From Firmicutes bacterium AF25-13AC (lineage in GTDB: Bacteria > Bacillota > Clostridia > Lachnospirales > Lachnospiraceae): a DNA stretch of 64,000 bases. Shown piece after piece: positions 1 to 8,977 of the stretch. Where the stretch lies: NCBI GenBank assembly GCA_003478935.1, contig QUFP01000009.1:1-64000 (forward strand), read 5' to 3'. Numbering within the stretch: position 1 is the stretch's first letter; each line of letters opens with the position of its first letter. The notes beneath the pieces are model-generated. The model was given only the letters and a program-made list of their open reading frames with translations. It had not been told where the DNA came from and did not search any database. Both the position numbers and the translations under genes were made by a program.

Positions 1-927
1 TGTAATATAAAACGGCTTATGTTTTCTAGTGGATGGCGATACTATGCAGAGATTGTTGTAAGTGGGGCTGCACCGACAAGAGTTTCAATTGGAACATCTA
101 CAATGGGAATTGATCCGGGTGTTTCAACAATAGCCGGTGTTTCAGAAGATGCCTGTGTATTGGAAGAACTGGCTCCGAATGCAATCCAGTATGAGAAAAA
201 AATTCAAAAGATTTCTCAGAGTATGGATCGCTCCAGAAGAATCAGTAACCCAAATAAGTATAACGAAGACGGAACTATCAATCGTTCTAATCGTGATCCA
301 TGGAAATACTCCAAAAACTATGTAAAAATGTGCCGACTGTTAAAATCATTGTATCGAAAAAAGCATGCTTATATCGTTGACAGTCACCGAGAGCTGTGTA
401 ATAAGCTGATAACAATTGCCAGGTATTTCCCTGTTGAAAAGATGCACTTTCAAGCACTTCAAAAGAGGGCAAAAGAAACCAAACGGCAGGAAAAGAAAAC
501 AGAAGTTAAGCAGAAAGATGGCACTGTAAAGGTGATTCAGAAATATAAACGAAAAAAACGTTTTGGAAGATCCATCAACCGCCGTGCACCTGCAAGATTT
601 CTGCTAGAATTGAAAAGAAAAGCGGAGGCAGTTGGAGGTGTCTATGCAGAAGTAGATACAAAGGAATTTAAGGCAAGCCAATACAACCATGTAACGGATA
701 CTTATGAAAAGATTCCGTTGTCACAAAGAGAAAAGGAGATTGGAAATAGAAAGGTACAAAGAGATTTATATTCGGCATTTTTAATTCGAAATGCAGATTT
801 GGATTTTAAACATCCCGATAGAGAAAAATGTGAGTATGAATTTGAACATTTTGCAAACTTGCAGGATCAGTTGATTTTAAAAATGAAGGAAAGTGGATTG
901 TCGATGAGACAATGTTTTGGATTTTAA
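1..927 (+). CDS. tnpB: TnpB-like RNA-guided nuclease (IS200/IS605-type OrfB), 5' end outside window
   Basis: The reading frame is open from base 1, so this is the C-terminal part of a longer protein; the first ATG at 19 is probably internal. A RuvC-like triad is visible, numbered from that ATG: D32 in GIDPGVS, E140 in VEKMHFQALQKR, and D249 in VQRDLYSAF. The basic stretch KRKKRFGRSINRRAP lies between the second and third acidic residues. The CxxC...CxxC zinc ribbon that most TnpB proteins carry before the last aspartate is absent. TnpB proteins are RNA-guided DNA nucleases of insertion sequences, using an omega-RNA from the element's right end, and such an end follows directly. No tnpA is seen, so this is either an IS1341-type orphan or its partner lies outside the window. 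The family call is firm; activity is inferred. Confidence 0.85.
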   Translation, partial: CNIKRLMFSSGWRYYAEIVVSGAAPTRVSIGTSTMGIDPGVSTIAGVSEDACVLEELAPNAIQYEKKIQKISQSMDRSRRISNPNKYNEDGTINRSNRDPWKYSKNYVKMCRLLKSLYRKKHAYIVDSHRELCNKLITIARYFPVEKMHFQALQKRAKETKRQEKKTEVKQKDGTVKVIQKYKRKKRFGRSINRRAPARFLLELKRKAEAVGGVYAEVDTKEFKASQYNHVTDTYEKIPLSQREKEIGNRKVQRDLYSAFLIRNADLDFKHPDREKCEYEFEHFANLQDQLILKMKESGLSMRQCFGF

Positions 928-1100
928 GAACATACATAAGGCTTCGGCATAGGTCTTTTGCTGAGAAAGTAGTACACGACGTATGAAATCCCATCAGCAT
1001 AAATCCTGAACACAGTGGCTATAATTCAGTCTATAAGACTGAATGATGCTGCCGGAACTAGTTAAGGAATTCCACGGTTTTAACCGTGGGAGTATGTCAA
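928..1100 (+). ncRNA. Candidate omega-RNA and right end of the IS200/IS605-type element
   Basis: The 173 bases after the tnpB stop contain two perfect 8-bp hairpins. One pairs 1024-1031 with 1037-1044 (ATTCAGTC/GACTGAAT). The other pairs 1072-1079 with 1082-1089 (CCACGGTT/AACCGTGG). The second is followed by GGAGTATGTCAA, a sequence typical of the right end of IS605/IS1341 elements, where the guide RNA scaffold ends. The guide would then be the flanking host sequence starting close to 1101. The exact boundaries are inferred. Confidence 0.6.
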
Positions 1101-1141
1101 ACTTTTTAAATTCTGTCCATACACAATACAAATTGTGACTA

Positions 1142-1170
1142 TTGTTTTGACGTGCATTTCTTTCTATAAT
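1142..1170 (+). promoter_or_regulatory. Promoter of the 1216-ftsH-DUF308 operon
   Basis: TTGTTT (1142-1147), a 17-base spacer and a perfect TATAAT (1165-1170) lie 45 bases before the first start codon of the operon. This is a sigma-A type promoter placed just outside the TnpB element. Confidence 0.6.
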
Positions 1171-1215
1171 AAAGTCATCAACTGAAACTAGTGTTGAAGA
1201 AAGGAGGCACGCCCT

Positions 1216-1629
1216 ATGTTTGCTGCCAAAATGATTGAACTTGACGAAAAACTCCGTCATCTCCATGAACGAATTGACGATGGTGAACACGAAGATATCA
1301 CCGCACTGATGTGTGAATTAAATGCTCTGACAGAAGAATATAATTTGGAGCAGGATGCAATACGCTATCGTCTGAAGGAATGTAAAGTACCCAAAATTCA
1401 GGCACTGATTTCCATGTACAATGACGTCCAGGAACGAATGCACAATGCCGCCAAGAGCGACCCCGAAGCTACGTGGAATGAAAATGCTGAAAACACTGCG
1501 CTGCTTGCGGAATATGCGCTTGATTTTGCAATTCTCGCTGCTGACCGCGCACTGCTTCTCTCCTTAAAGGCCATTCAGGAGCAGAAAGAAGCCAGCAAAA
1601 TTGAACTCCAGCAAAATAATCTTGTTTAA
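1216..1629 (+). CDS. Hypothetical helical protein upstream of ftsH
   Basis: A 137-residue protein with no family I recognise. It is rich in Glu, Ala, Leu and Lys and looks almost wholly alpha-helical (MIELDEKLRHLHERIDD at the start, a long amphipathic C-terminal half), with no membrane segment or signal peptide. The ATG is preceded by GAAAGGAGG at a good distance, and the gene is 21 bases upstream of ftsH in the same direction, so the two are probably cotranscribed. A link to FtsH, for example as adaptor or substrate, is only a guess from position. Confidence 0.75.
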   Translation: MFAAKMIELDEKLRHLHERIDDGEHEDITALMCELNALTEEYNLEQDAIRYRLKECKVPKIQALISMYNDVQERMHNAAKSDPEATWNENAENTALLAEYALDFAILAADRALLLSLKAIQEQKEASKIELQQNNLV

Positions 1630-1650
1630 AACTAAGAAAGGAGTACTACC

Positions 1651-3495
1651 ATGAAAGAGGTAAAATCACCAAAGAAACCGTTGATTTACTATTATGTGAT
1701 TGTCCTGCTTGTACTGGCTGCATTCAACTTATTCGTCTCCCCGCTTTTATTATCGCGTCAGGTGACTGAGGTTGACTACGGAACATTTATGAGTATGACG
1801 GAAAAGAAAAACATAGGGCGCGTTGAGGTTGAGGATTCTCAGATTATCTTTACTGATAAAAATAATGACAACATATATAAAACAGGTGTCATGGATGATC
1901 CAAATCTCACAGAACGACTTTATCAGTCTGGTGCAATCTTCTCAAAAGACATCGAGCAGACAATGTCTCCTATCATGAGCTTTCTATTAACCTTTATTCT
2001 CCCTATGGTTATCTTCGTTGTTCTTGGACAATACCTTGGAAGAAAGCTTTTAGAACAGGCTGGTGGAAAAAATTCTATGGCCTTTGGCATGGGAAAGAGC
2101 AACGCCAGAGTTTATGTTCAGTCTACTGAAGGCATCCATTTTGATGATGTTGCCGGCGAAGATGAGGCAAAGGAAAATCTCGCTGAGATTGTTGATTATC
2201 TTCATAATCCAAAAAAATATACTGATGCAGGTGCCTCTATGCCTAAAGGTCTGTTGCTTGTAGGCCCTCCAGGAACTGGTAAAACAATGCTTGCAAAGGC
2301 TGTTGCCGGTGAATCTGGTGTTCCTTTCTTCTCAATTTCCGGTTCGGAATTTGTTGAAATGTTCGTTGGTATGGGTGCTTCTAAAGTCCGCGATCTTTTT
2401 AAACAGGCAAAAGAAAAAGCGCCTTGTATCGTCTTCATCGATGAGATTGATGCGATTGGTAAAAAACGTGATGGTCAGGTAGGTGGAAATGATGAGCGCG
2501 AGCAGACATTGAATCAGCTTCTTACAGAGATGGATGGTTTTGAGGGAAATAATGGTGTCATAATTCTGGCTGCCACAAACCGCCCTGAATCTCTTGATCC
2601 GGCTCTGACACGTCCTGGACGTTTTGACCGCCGTGTTCCTGTAGAACTTCCTGATTTAAAGGGACGTGAAGCAATCCTTAAGGTTCATGCAAAGAAAATC
2701 AAGCCGGCAGATGATGTTGACTTTCATACAATTGCAAGAATGGCATCTGGTGCTTCCGGTGCTGAGCTTGCAAATATAGTAAATGAAGCTGCTCTTCGCG
2801 CTGTACGTCAGGGACGAACTATTGTCCATGAGGCCGACCTTGAGGAAAGTGTTGAGGTTGTTATTGCTGGTTATCAAAAGAAAAATGCCGTTCTCTCTGA
2901 TCAGGAGAAAAAGGTAGTTGCTTACCATGAAATCGGTCATGCACTTGTCGCTGCACTGCAGTCTCACTCTGCACCAGTTCAAAAAATCACGATCATTCCA
3001 CGTACCTCTGGTGCTCTTGGATACACTATGCAGGTTGAGCAGGGTGACAAATATTTGATGACAAAAGAAGAGATTGAAAATAAAATCGCAACCTTTACCG
3101 GCGGCCGTGCCGCTGAGGAAGTAGTTTTCAATCAGATTACTACTGGCGCTTCTAATGATATTGAGCAGGCAACAAAGCTTGCACGTGCCATGATTACATG
3201 CTATGGTATGAGTGATGAATTTGATATGGTTGCCCTTGAGACTGTAACAAATCAGTACCTTGGCGGTGACGCTTCTCTTGCATGCTCTGCTGATACACAA
3301 AAGGAAATTGACCGTCAGGTAACTGAGCTTGTGAAAAAACAGCATCAAAAGGCAAAGAAGCTTCTTCTTGATAATCGCGACAAACTGGATGAATTATCGA
3401 ATTATCTATATGAGAAAGAAACGATTACAGGAGAAGAATTTATGGAAATCTTAAACAATGATTCAAATACTGCTTCAGGAGGTGAATTAAAATGA
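1651..3495 (+). CDS. ftsH: ATP-dependent zinc metalloprotease FtsH
   Basis: A 614-residue membrane-anchored AAA+ protease that degrades membrane proteins and regulatory proteins at the inner face of the membrane. Two transmembrane segments (about 11-34 and 107-127) flank an extracytoplasmic FtsH-extracellular domain. The AAA domain has Walker A GPPGTGKT (205-212), Walker B with IDEIDAIG (263-270) and the arginine-finger segment RPGRFDRR (321-328). The peptidase domain has zinc motif HEIGH (426-430). Its length is normal and its start follows AAGAAAGGAG. The stop codon overlaps the start of the next gene (ATGA). It is somewhat shorter than the housekeeping FtsH of many Firmicutes; whether a second ftsH exists elsewhere cannot be told from here. 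Confidence 0.97.
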   Translation: MKEVKSPKKPLIYYYVIVLLVLAAFNLFVSPLLLSRQVTEVDYGTFMSMTEKKNIGRVEVEDSQIIFTDKNNDNIYKTGVMDDPNLTERLYQSGAIFSKDIEQTMSPIMSFLLTFILPMVIFVVLGQYLGRKLLEQAGGKNSMAFGMGKSNARVYVQSTEGIHFDDVAGEDEAKENLAEIVDYLHNPKKYTDAGASMPKGLLLVGPPGTGKTMLAKAVAGESGVPFFSISGSEFVEMFVGMGASKVRDLFKQAKEKAPCIVFIDEIDAIGKKRDGQVGGNDEREQTLNQLLTEMDGFEGNNGVIILAATNRPESLDPALTRPGRFDRRVPVELPDLKGREAILKVHAKKIKPADDVDFHTIARMASGASGAELANIVNEAALRAVRQGRTIVHEADLEESVEVVIAGYQKKNAVLSDQEKKVVAYHEIGHALVAALQSHSAPVQKITIIPRTSGALGYTMQVEQGDKYLMTKEEIENKIATFTGGRAAEEVVFNQITTGASNDIEQATKLARAMITCYGMSDEFDMVALETVTNQYLGGDASLACSADTQKEIDRQVTELVKKQHQKAKKLLLDNRDKLDELSNYLYEKETITGEEFMEILNNDSNTASGGELK

Positions 3496-4033
3496 GAAAT
3501 CGTTCCCGTTTCGGCTGGATTGAGCTGATCGAAGGAATACTTTTGATTATTCTTGGAATTTTCTCTTTTCTTCGTCCAAACAGTATGTTATCCGGCTTTG
3601 TCATTTTCTTTGGACTTATTGCACTTTGTATCGGAATCCTCGACATTATCTTTTATGTCAGAACAGAGGAACATATCGCTTTGCGCCAACTATTGCTCTT
3701 ATATCCGGATGCTTAAGCGTTCTTGCTGGTCTGATGCTTCTTGTATATCCTGGTGCTGTGAAATGGGCTTTTTCACTTTTCTTCCCGATGTGGTTTATCG
3801 CCCATTGCATTTCACGACTGTCACAGCTGCCAATGATACGCGTTTGGACAGTAAAATGGCATTATTACTTTATTATGATTGCAAACATCGTTGGTCTTTT
3901 TCTTGGCATTTTCATGCTGATTCGCCCTGTTGCTGCACTCATATCACTTAGCTATCTAATTGGAATTGATTTAATTTTACTAGGCATTGATTCCATCATC
4001 CTCGCATTTAGTAGGATGGGAAGTGACTGGTGA
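3492..4033 (+). CDS. DUF308 (HdeD-like) membrane protein, split by a 1-nt frameshift
   Basis: Two overlapping frames together encode one DUF308-type protein of about 180 residues with repeated hydrophobic segments. The first frame (3492-3716) covers the N-terminal helices, with GFVIFFGLIALCIGILDIIF, and the second continues as YRFAPTIALISGCLSVLAGL and ends SRMGSDW. The switch lies near 3670 at GAGGAACATATCGC. One extra A there would restore the frame through EETYRF. No slippery heptamer is visible, so a sequencing error or recent mutation is more likely than programmed frameshifting. The ATG overlaps the ftsH stop, so translation is probably coupled. The function of the family is poorly known; HdeD of E. 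coli is an acid-resistance membrane protein. Confidence 0.75.
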
Positions 4034-4561
4034 TCCCATACTTTTTATAATGGAGTCTGCAATTTGTTCTGCGGACTCCTTTTTTTGATCCTTCTGCCAC
4101 TTTAAAAAGACATTTAATAATGCACCGCCATAAAAATAAAGCTCATACTCTGGAATTTTATACTTTGGCATAATTCTCTTGCTCATGTAATCATTCATCG
4201 CATCCCACAGAATATATTGCAGCTTTGCATCTACCAGCTTTCCAATAAACATCTCATACTGATCGAAATATTTCAATGCATGAACGATGCTGCTTCTATC
4301 ATGAAAGCGTCCTATCTTTTCTGTTCTGCACTCACGTATATATCCAGCAACTATCTCGTGAAAATAATCAGACAGCGCATCTTCCTTTGTCTCATAATAA
4401 TGATAAAATGTCATTCTTGATACGCCAGCCGTCTTTACAATATCTGAGATTTTAATTTTCTCATATTCTTTTTTATCCATCAAAACGAACACGGCTTCCC
4501 CGATACACATCCGGGTAAACCGTGTTCGTTTATTATGTTCTCTAGAAAATAAATTGACCAC
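3980..4561 (-). CDS. TetR/AcrR-family transcriptional regulator
   Basis: A 193-residue regulator with an N-terminal TetR helix-turn-helix (about residues 12-60: IKISDIVKTAGVSRMTFYHYYETKEDAL) and a helical ligand-binding part of the TetR_C type. The start is a GTG at 4561, preceded by GGAGG with a 9-base gap. Its 3' end runs antisense over the end of the DUF308 gene. No partner gene is adjacent in its own direction: downstream is only the ftsH operon, read the other way. It may repress its own promoter or that operon, but no operator is obvious to me. Confidence 0.9.
   Translation of the reverse strand: MVNLFSREHNKRTRFTRMCIGEAVFVLMDKKEYEKIKISDIVKTAGVSRMTFYHYYETKEDALSDYFHEIVAGYIRECRTEKIGRFHDRSSIVHALKYFDQYEMFIGKLVDAKLQYILWDAMNDYMSKRIMPKYKIPEYELYFYGGALLNVFLKWQKDQKKESAEQIADSIIKSMGSPVTSHPTKCEDDGINA
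4052..4086 (+). terminator. Rho-independent terminator of the ftsH operon
   Basis: The stem pairs GGAGTCTGCA (4052-4061) with TGCGGACTCC (4070-4079) with one mismatch, and seven T residues follow. It lies inside the 3' end of the convergent TetR gene, so the two transcripts overlap. Confidence 0.7.
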
Positions 4562-4608
4562 TATACTATACCTCCAAAATAAGTATTCCCTCTATTCACC
4601 CTATTTTT

Positions 4609-4814
4609 ATGATACTAGGGTCAAAAGCTCCAAAAGCCGTTCGTGCTTGCACGATAAAGCTTTTGAGCTTGGGACCCGCAAAAACATGAGGATGCAGCGA
4701 TTTTCAAAGAAAATCAGCGAATCCGAATGTTTTTAGAATTGCGAAAGTTGCATAGCAACGGAGCAATTCGTGGGTATCGGTTGGGGGCAAAATACCTTTT
4801 GACCCCAACATCAT
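4609..4814. repeat. MITE-like palindromic repeat, longest copy (family A)
   Basis: A 206-bp element fills most of the gap between the TetR gene and the lipid operon. Its ends are imperfect inverted repeats: ATGAT-ACTA-GGGTCAAAAG on the left and, on the opposite strand, ATGAT-GTTG-GGGTCAAAAG on the right. Inside are hairpins at about 4625-4670 (AAAAGC/GCTTTT around TCGTGC/GCACGA), 4696-4718 and 4736-4769 (GAATTGC/GCAATTC around GTTGC/GCAAC). The terminal palindrome 4781-4808 followed by TTTTTT could also act as a terminator. Partial and deletion copies occur at 13864-13910, 51111-51162 and 53637-53683. Confidence 0.75.
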
Positions 4815-4841
4815 TTTTTCAGTATAGCACATTTTTTTTAA

Positions 4842-5915
4842 TCATGAAAGTAAAGATTCTATTACATCTTCTGCATATTCAAGATGATCACATCTCCACG
4901 CATCTGCTCCGCAGAAAACAAGACCATTTTTTGCATCGCCCGTGACTGAGGTAATCAGCGCATCTGTAATACAATATGGAATCTTATCTGGACGGCAATT
5001 TTTCAGACAGCCTCTGCAGCGCACTGGCGCTATGCGTCCTCCAGACATAATTGTATCACTAAATTTATTTCTGACAGCTCGTCCCGGAAGACCAACAGGA
5101 CTATCAATCAAAATAATATCTTCCTTTGATGCATCAAGATAAGCCTTCTTAAAAGCATCTGATGCATCACATTCATATGTTGTAACGAAACGAGTAGCTG
5201 CCTGAATAGCGTCCACGCCTAACGAAAAAGCATGATCTGCTGCTTCCTTTGTGCTTATTCCTCCTGCCAAAACGACTGGAATTTCTTTGTTAAAACGCGC
5301 CGCATACTCACGGCAGACTTCAATAATATTACGCACCTCTTTTTCATAGACATCAAAGGTATAATAGGAGAGCTGATCTTTTGCAAAGCCAAGATGACCA
5401 CCAGCAAGCGGTCCTTCAATAATCACAAAATCTGGTGCACAGTGATGCTTTTTCTCCCAATAGCGAAAGATTACACGCGCCGATTTTTCAGTTGAAACGA
5501 CTGGTGCAAGTGCTGGTGCCTCCACAGATTGATCCATCTCTTCCATGGCATTTGCAACAATTTTAGGAAGATCAACTGGAAGACCTGCTCCGCATACAAG
5601 AAAATCTGTTCCTGCCTTAACAGCAGCCCTAACATACTCTTCGTAATGCTGCATGGCAACCATAATATTAAAACCGATTATGCCATCTGGGCTGATTTTT
5701 CTTGCTTTATCAAATTCACTTTTGATTGCGCGAAGATTTGCCTCAAACGGATCTTTGTCAAATTCAGGATCTGAAAATCCAATCTGTGCTGCTGATATCG
5801 TGCCGGCTCCTCCTGCCTTTGCGACTGCACCAGCCAGTCCAGAAAGACTTACGCCGACACCCATACCGCCTTGAAAGATCGGCTTTTTCAGCTCTTTATT
5901 TTTTATTTTTATCAT
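4842..5915 (-). CDS. NPD/FabK-family FMN oxidoreductase (nitronate monooxygenase-like)
   Basis: A 357-residue TIM-barrel flavoprotein of the nitronate monooxygenase/FabK family. Visible motifs are PIFQGGMGVGVS at the N terminus, GFNIM, GPLAGGHLG around the expected catalytic His and FMN-binding site, and VVLAGGISTKEA. A cysteine-rich tail (CRGCLKNC and two later Cys) is unlike FabK. It is the last gene of the fab/acc operon, 19 bases after accDA, with RBS AGGGA. Being in the operon beside a true FabK, it could be an accessory enoyl-ACP reductase, a nitronate detoxifier or another FMN reductase; sequence alone does not decide. Confidence 0.85.
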   Translation of the reverse strand: MIKIKNKELKKPIFQGGMGVGVSLSGLAGAVAKAGGAGTISAAQIGFSDPEFDKDPFEANLRAIKSEFDKARKISPDGIIGFNIMVAMQHYEEYVRAAVKAGTDFLVCGAGLPVDLPKIVANAMEEMDQSVEAPALAPVVSTEKSARVIFRYWEKKHHCAPDFVIIEGPLAGGHLGFAKDQLSYYTFDVYEKEVRNIIEVCREYAARFNKEIPVVLAGGISTKEAADHAFSLGVDAIQAATRFVTTYECDASDAFKKAYLDASKEDIILIDSPVGLPGRAVRNKFSDTIMSGGRIAPVRCRGCLKNCRPDKIPYCITDALITSVTGDAKNGLVFCGADAWRCDHLEYAEDVIESLLS

Positions 5916-5934
5916 ATTTTATTCCCTGCCATAA

Positions 5935-7617
5935 TCAATATTTACGAAATCTCTGATAGCGGTGTTCGCACAGCTCTATGCTGTCCATACTGCCATATTT
6001 TAATAAAAACTGATCAATCTGGCTGCGAAGTGCCTCTGCTACATCTTCCATCTGATCCTTTGAAAAATGTTCCGGCTCCTCAAATACACGCTCGACAATT
6101 CCTGCCTTTTTCAAGTCGGCAGCTGTAAGCTTCATGCTGTCAGCAGCCTCCTTTGCACGCTTGCTGTCTTTCCAAAGAATACTTGAAAATCCTTCAGGAG
6201 AAAGGATGGAATATACTGCATTTTCCATCATCCATACCTCATCTGCTACTGCAAGCGCGAGCGCACCGCCGCTTCCGCCCTCTCCAATCAAAATAGAAAG
6301 AATTGGTGTCTTTAAAGATGACATTTCAAAAAGATTTCTTGCGATTGCCTCTCCCTGGCCATGCTCCTCTGCTTCAATTCCACAGGCAGCGCCTGGTGTA
6401 TCGACAAAGCAAAGAATTGGACGATGAAACTTTTCAGCCTGCCTCATCAAACGAAGTGCCTTTCTATAACCTTGCGGGGAACACATGCCAAAATTTTCAT
6501 TTTTCTCCTGTGCAATCACCGTGACAGGCTGACCATTAAAAAAGCCAATTCCCGCCGTAACAGCTTTATCATCTGTCATTATTCGATCACCATGAAATTC
6601 ATAAAAATGATCAATTAGTGCATTAATATAATCATAACCTATAGGACGTTTTTTATCGCGTGAAAAGCAAACGCGGTCCCATGCCGAATATTTTTTCTGA
6701 ATATTTTCTTCTGCTGCTTTGACATTTTCAATTTCAGTTTTTTCTGCGAAAGAACTTATCTTCAATTCAGCCGATACACTATGAAGATGTAAAAGGTCTG
6801 TCAGCACTTTCTTTTGCTCATGACGCTCAACAATGCGATCCACAAAGCCATGCTCAAGCAAAAATTCTGCTCGCTGAAAGCCTGCCGGAAGGCGCTGTCC
6901 TGTCGTCTGCTCTATCACACGAGGTCCCGCAAAACCAATAAGTGCCTTTGGCTCTGCCAAAATAATATCAGCCTCCATAGCAAAACTTGCCGTCACACCG
7001 CCTGTTGTTGGATCGGTAAGCACACTTATGTATAAAAGTCCTTCATCACTGTGACGCTTAAGCGCAGCTGATGTCTTTGCCATCTGCATAAGAGATATAA
7101 TTCCCTCCTGCATTCTTGCACCGCCAGAGCATGTAAAAATGATAATAGGCAGCTTCTTTTTTGTTGCCTCTTCTGCTGCACGCGTAATTTTTTCTCCTAC
7201 TGCCTCTCCCATGCTTGCCATCATAAAGCGGCCATCCATCACGCAAAGCACACACGGCTCGCCGCCTATTGTACATTGTCCTGTTACAACAGCTTCTTTT
7301 AATCGTGTCTTTAACCTCGCAGCAGCAATTTTTTCCTCGTACCCTTCAAACTCCATGGGATTTTTGCCCACAAGATCATGATCCCATTCAAGAAAGCTTC
7401 CCTCATCTGCAATTCGCGCAATACGCTCCTGTGCACGGACACGAAAATAGCCATTGCAGCTTGGGCAGACATAGAAATTTTTTCTGACATCCTCTGCTAC
7501 TATCGCCTTTTTGCACATGCTGCATTTGCAAAGAAGACCTTCTGGCACCTCTGGTTTCTTGCGGATTCCGGCAAATGGCCGCACCAACGTCTTTTTAAAT
7601 ACATGATCGAGATTCAT
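5935..7617 (-). CDS. accDA: Acetyl-CoA carboxylase carboxyltransferase, fused beta-alpha subunits
   Basis: This 560-residue protein joins AccD and AccA in one chain. The N-terminal half carries the AccD zinc ribbon (CSMC...CPSC at about 32-54) and a carboxyltransferase domain with TCSGGARMQEG and DPTTGGVTASFAM. The C-terminal half has AccA motifs (GYDYINALIDHFYEFHGDR, DTPGAACGIEAEEHGQGEAIA, GEGGSGGALALAVADEVWM). It transfers the carboxyl group from biotin to acetyl-CoA, making malonyl-CoA in the cytoplasm. The subunits are separate in most bacteria, and fused forms occur in some Clostridia. AGGAGG lies 10 bases before the ATG, and accC ends six bases earlier. Confidence 0.96.
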   Translation of the reverse strand: MNLDHVFKKTLVRPFAGIRKKPEVPEGLLCKCSMCKKAIVAEDVRKNFYVCPSCNGYFRVRAQERIARIADEGSFLEWDHDLVGKNPMEFEGYEEKIAAARLKTRLKEAVVTGQCTIGGEPCVLCVMDGRFMMASMGEAVGEKITRAAEEATKKKLPIIIFTCSGGARMQEGIISLMQMAKTSAALKRHSDEGLLYISVLTDPTTGGVTASFAMEADIILAEPKALIGFAGPRVIEQTTGQRLPAGFQRAEFLLEHGFVDRIVERHEQKKVLTDLLHLHSVSAELKISSFAEKTEIENVKAAEENIQKKYSAWDRVCFSRDKKRPIGYDYINALIDHFYEFHGDRIMTDDKAVTAGIGFFNGQPVTVIAQEKNENFGMCSPQGYRKALRLMRQAEKFHRPILCFVDTPGAACGIEAEEHGQGEAIARNLFEMSSLKTPILSILIGEGGSGGALALAVADEVWMMENAVYSILSPEGFSSILWKDSKRAKEAADSMKLTAADLKKAGIVERVFEEPEHFSKDQMEDVAEALRSQIDQFLLKYGSMDSIELCEHRYQRFRKY

Positions 7618-7622
7618 AATCT

Positions 7623-8969
7623 TTATGCCTCCTGCTGAATACGGTCAATAAATTCAATGTCAATATTTCCTGTCAGAAAATCCGGATGATTAAGCAGCGC
7701 ATACTGATAATTGACATTGGTATCAACGCCCTCTATGATTACCTCACCGAGCGCACTTTGCATTTTTTGAATTGCCTCACGTCTGTTTTTTGCCCACACA
7801 CTTATCTTTGCTATCATTGAGTCATAATATGGCGGAATCGTATAGCCACTATAAATTGCAGAGTCAATGCGCACTCCCTTGCCTCCTGGCAGATGAAGTC
7901 CTGTAATAGTTCCTGGACATGGCAAAAAATTCTCCTCTGGACGCTCTGCATTTATTCGTACCTCAATTGCATGGCCACTAATCTTTACCTGATCCTGTGT
8001 ATAAGAAAGCCTCTTTCCATCAGCGATTCGAATCTGCTCTTTAATCAGATCTATTCCTGTGATCCACTCTGTAATTGGATGCTCTACCTGGATTCTTGTA
8101 TTCATCTCCATAAAATAGAAGCTGCCATCTTGCTCAAGCAAAAATTCAATTGTGCCAGCATTAACATAACCTGCTGCCTTGGCTGCACGCACTGCTGTCT
8201 CTCCCATTCTTTGACGAAGTTCTGGCGATAACGCTGCACTTGGCGCCTCCTCGATCATCTTCTGATGATTTCTTTGAATAGAACAGTCACGCTCACCGAG
8301 GTGAATTACATTCCCATAAGAATCTGCAAGAATTTGAAATTCAATATGACGCGGTCTTGTAATAAAATGCTCAATATACATAGCATCATCGCCAAATGAC
8401 TGCTTTGCTTCTGCTTGTGCTATTGCAAAATTTTTTACAAACTCTTCTTCATCCTTTGCCGTGCGCATTCCCTTGCCGCCTCCGCCAAGGACTGCCTTAA
8501 TCATAACTGGATAACCAACCTTTTTTGCAGTCTCTTTCGCATCCTTTTCATCATACACTGCATGATCACCGCCAGGTATAACCGGAACACCGGCACTAAT
8601 CATAGTCTCTCTGGCCGCCTGTTTGTCACCAAGTTTAGCAATCACATTAGAATCTGGCCCGATAAAAATAATGTTGCATTCTTCACACAGTTTTGCAAAG
8701 CGGCTGTTTTCCGACAATAATCCAAAGCCTGGATGAATGGCCTCTGCACCTGACACAATTGTTGCACTTATGATACGCTCCATTGACAGGTAGCTCTCGC
8801 TAAGCTTTGCCGGTCCGATACAAATTGCCTCATCTGCGAGCTTCGCATGAAGCGCATCCTTATCGGCCTCTGAATAGACTGCTACCGTTTCAATCCCCAT
8901 CTCTCGGCAGGCACGAATAATGCGCACTGCAATCTCTCCCCGGTTTGCTACAAGAACTTTCCTGATCAT
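7623..8969 (-). CDS. accC: Acetyl-CoA carboxylase, biotin carboxylase subunit
   Basis: A 448-residue enzyme that carboxylates biotin on AccB with ATP and bicarbonate. It shows the N-terminal domain MIRKVLVANRGEIAVRIIRA, an ATP-grasp glycine loop GGGGKGMR (about 163-170), the catalytic segment MEMNTRIQVEHPITE, and the C-terminal domain from about residue 335. Its length is standard. The start is preceded by AGGAG. It sits between fabZ and accDA in a tightly packed operon. Confidence 0.97.
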   Translation of the reverse strand: MIRKVLVANRGEIAVRIIRACREMGIETVAVYSEADKDALHAKLADEAICIGPAKLSESYLSMERIISATIVSGAEAIHPGFGLLSENSRFAKLCEECNIIFIGPDSNVIAKLGDKQAARETMISAGVPVIPGGDHAVYDEKDAKETAKKVGYPVMIKAVLGGGGKGMRTAKDEEEFVKNFAIAQAEAKQSFGDDAMYIEHFITRPRHIEFQILADSYGNVIHLGERDCSIQRNHQKMIEEAPSAALSPELRQRMGETAVRAAKAAGYVNAGTIEFLLEQDGSFYFMEMNTRIQVEHPITEWITGIDLIKEQIRIADGKRLSYTQDQVKISGHAIEVRINAERPEENFLPCPGTITGLHLPGGKGVRIDSAIYSGYTIPPYYDSMIAKISVWAKNRREAIQKMQSALGEVIIEGVDTNVNYQYALLNHPDFLTGNIDIEFIDRIQQEA

Positions 8970-8977
8970 GTTATCTC

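Noticed and set aside
2656-3348. A 230-codon minus-strand frame inside ftsH
   Set aside because: It is antisense to the conserved FtsH coding sequence, with Cys/Ser-rich low-quality composition and no RBS, so it is a shadow frame.
3660-3690. Programmed -1 frameshift in the DUF308 gene
   Set aside because: No X-XXY-YYZ slippery site or downstream pseudoknot is visible, and four other genes show the same one-base-loss pattern.
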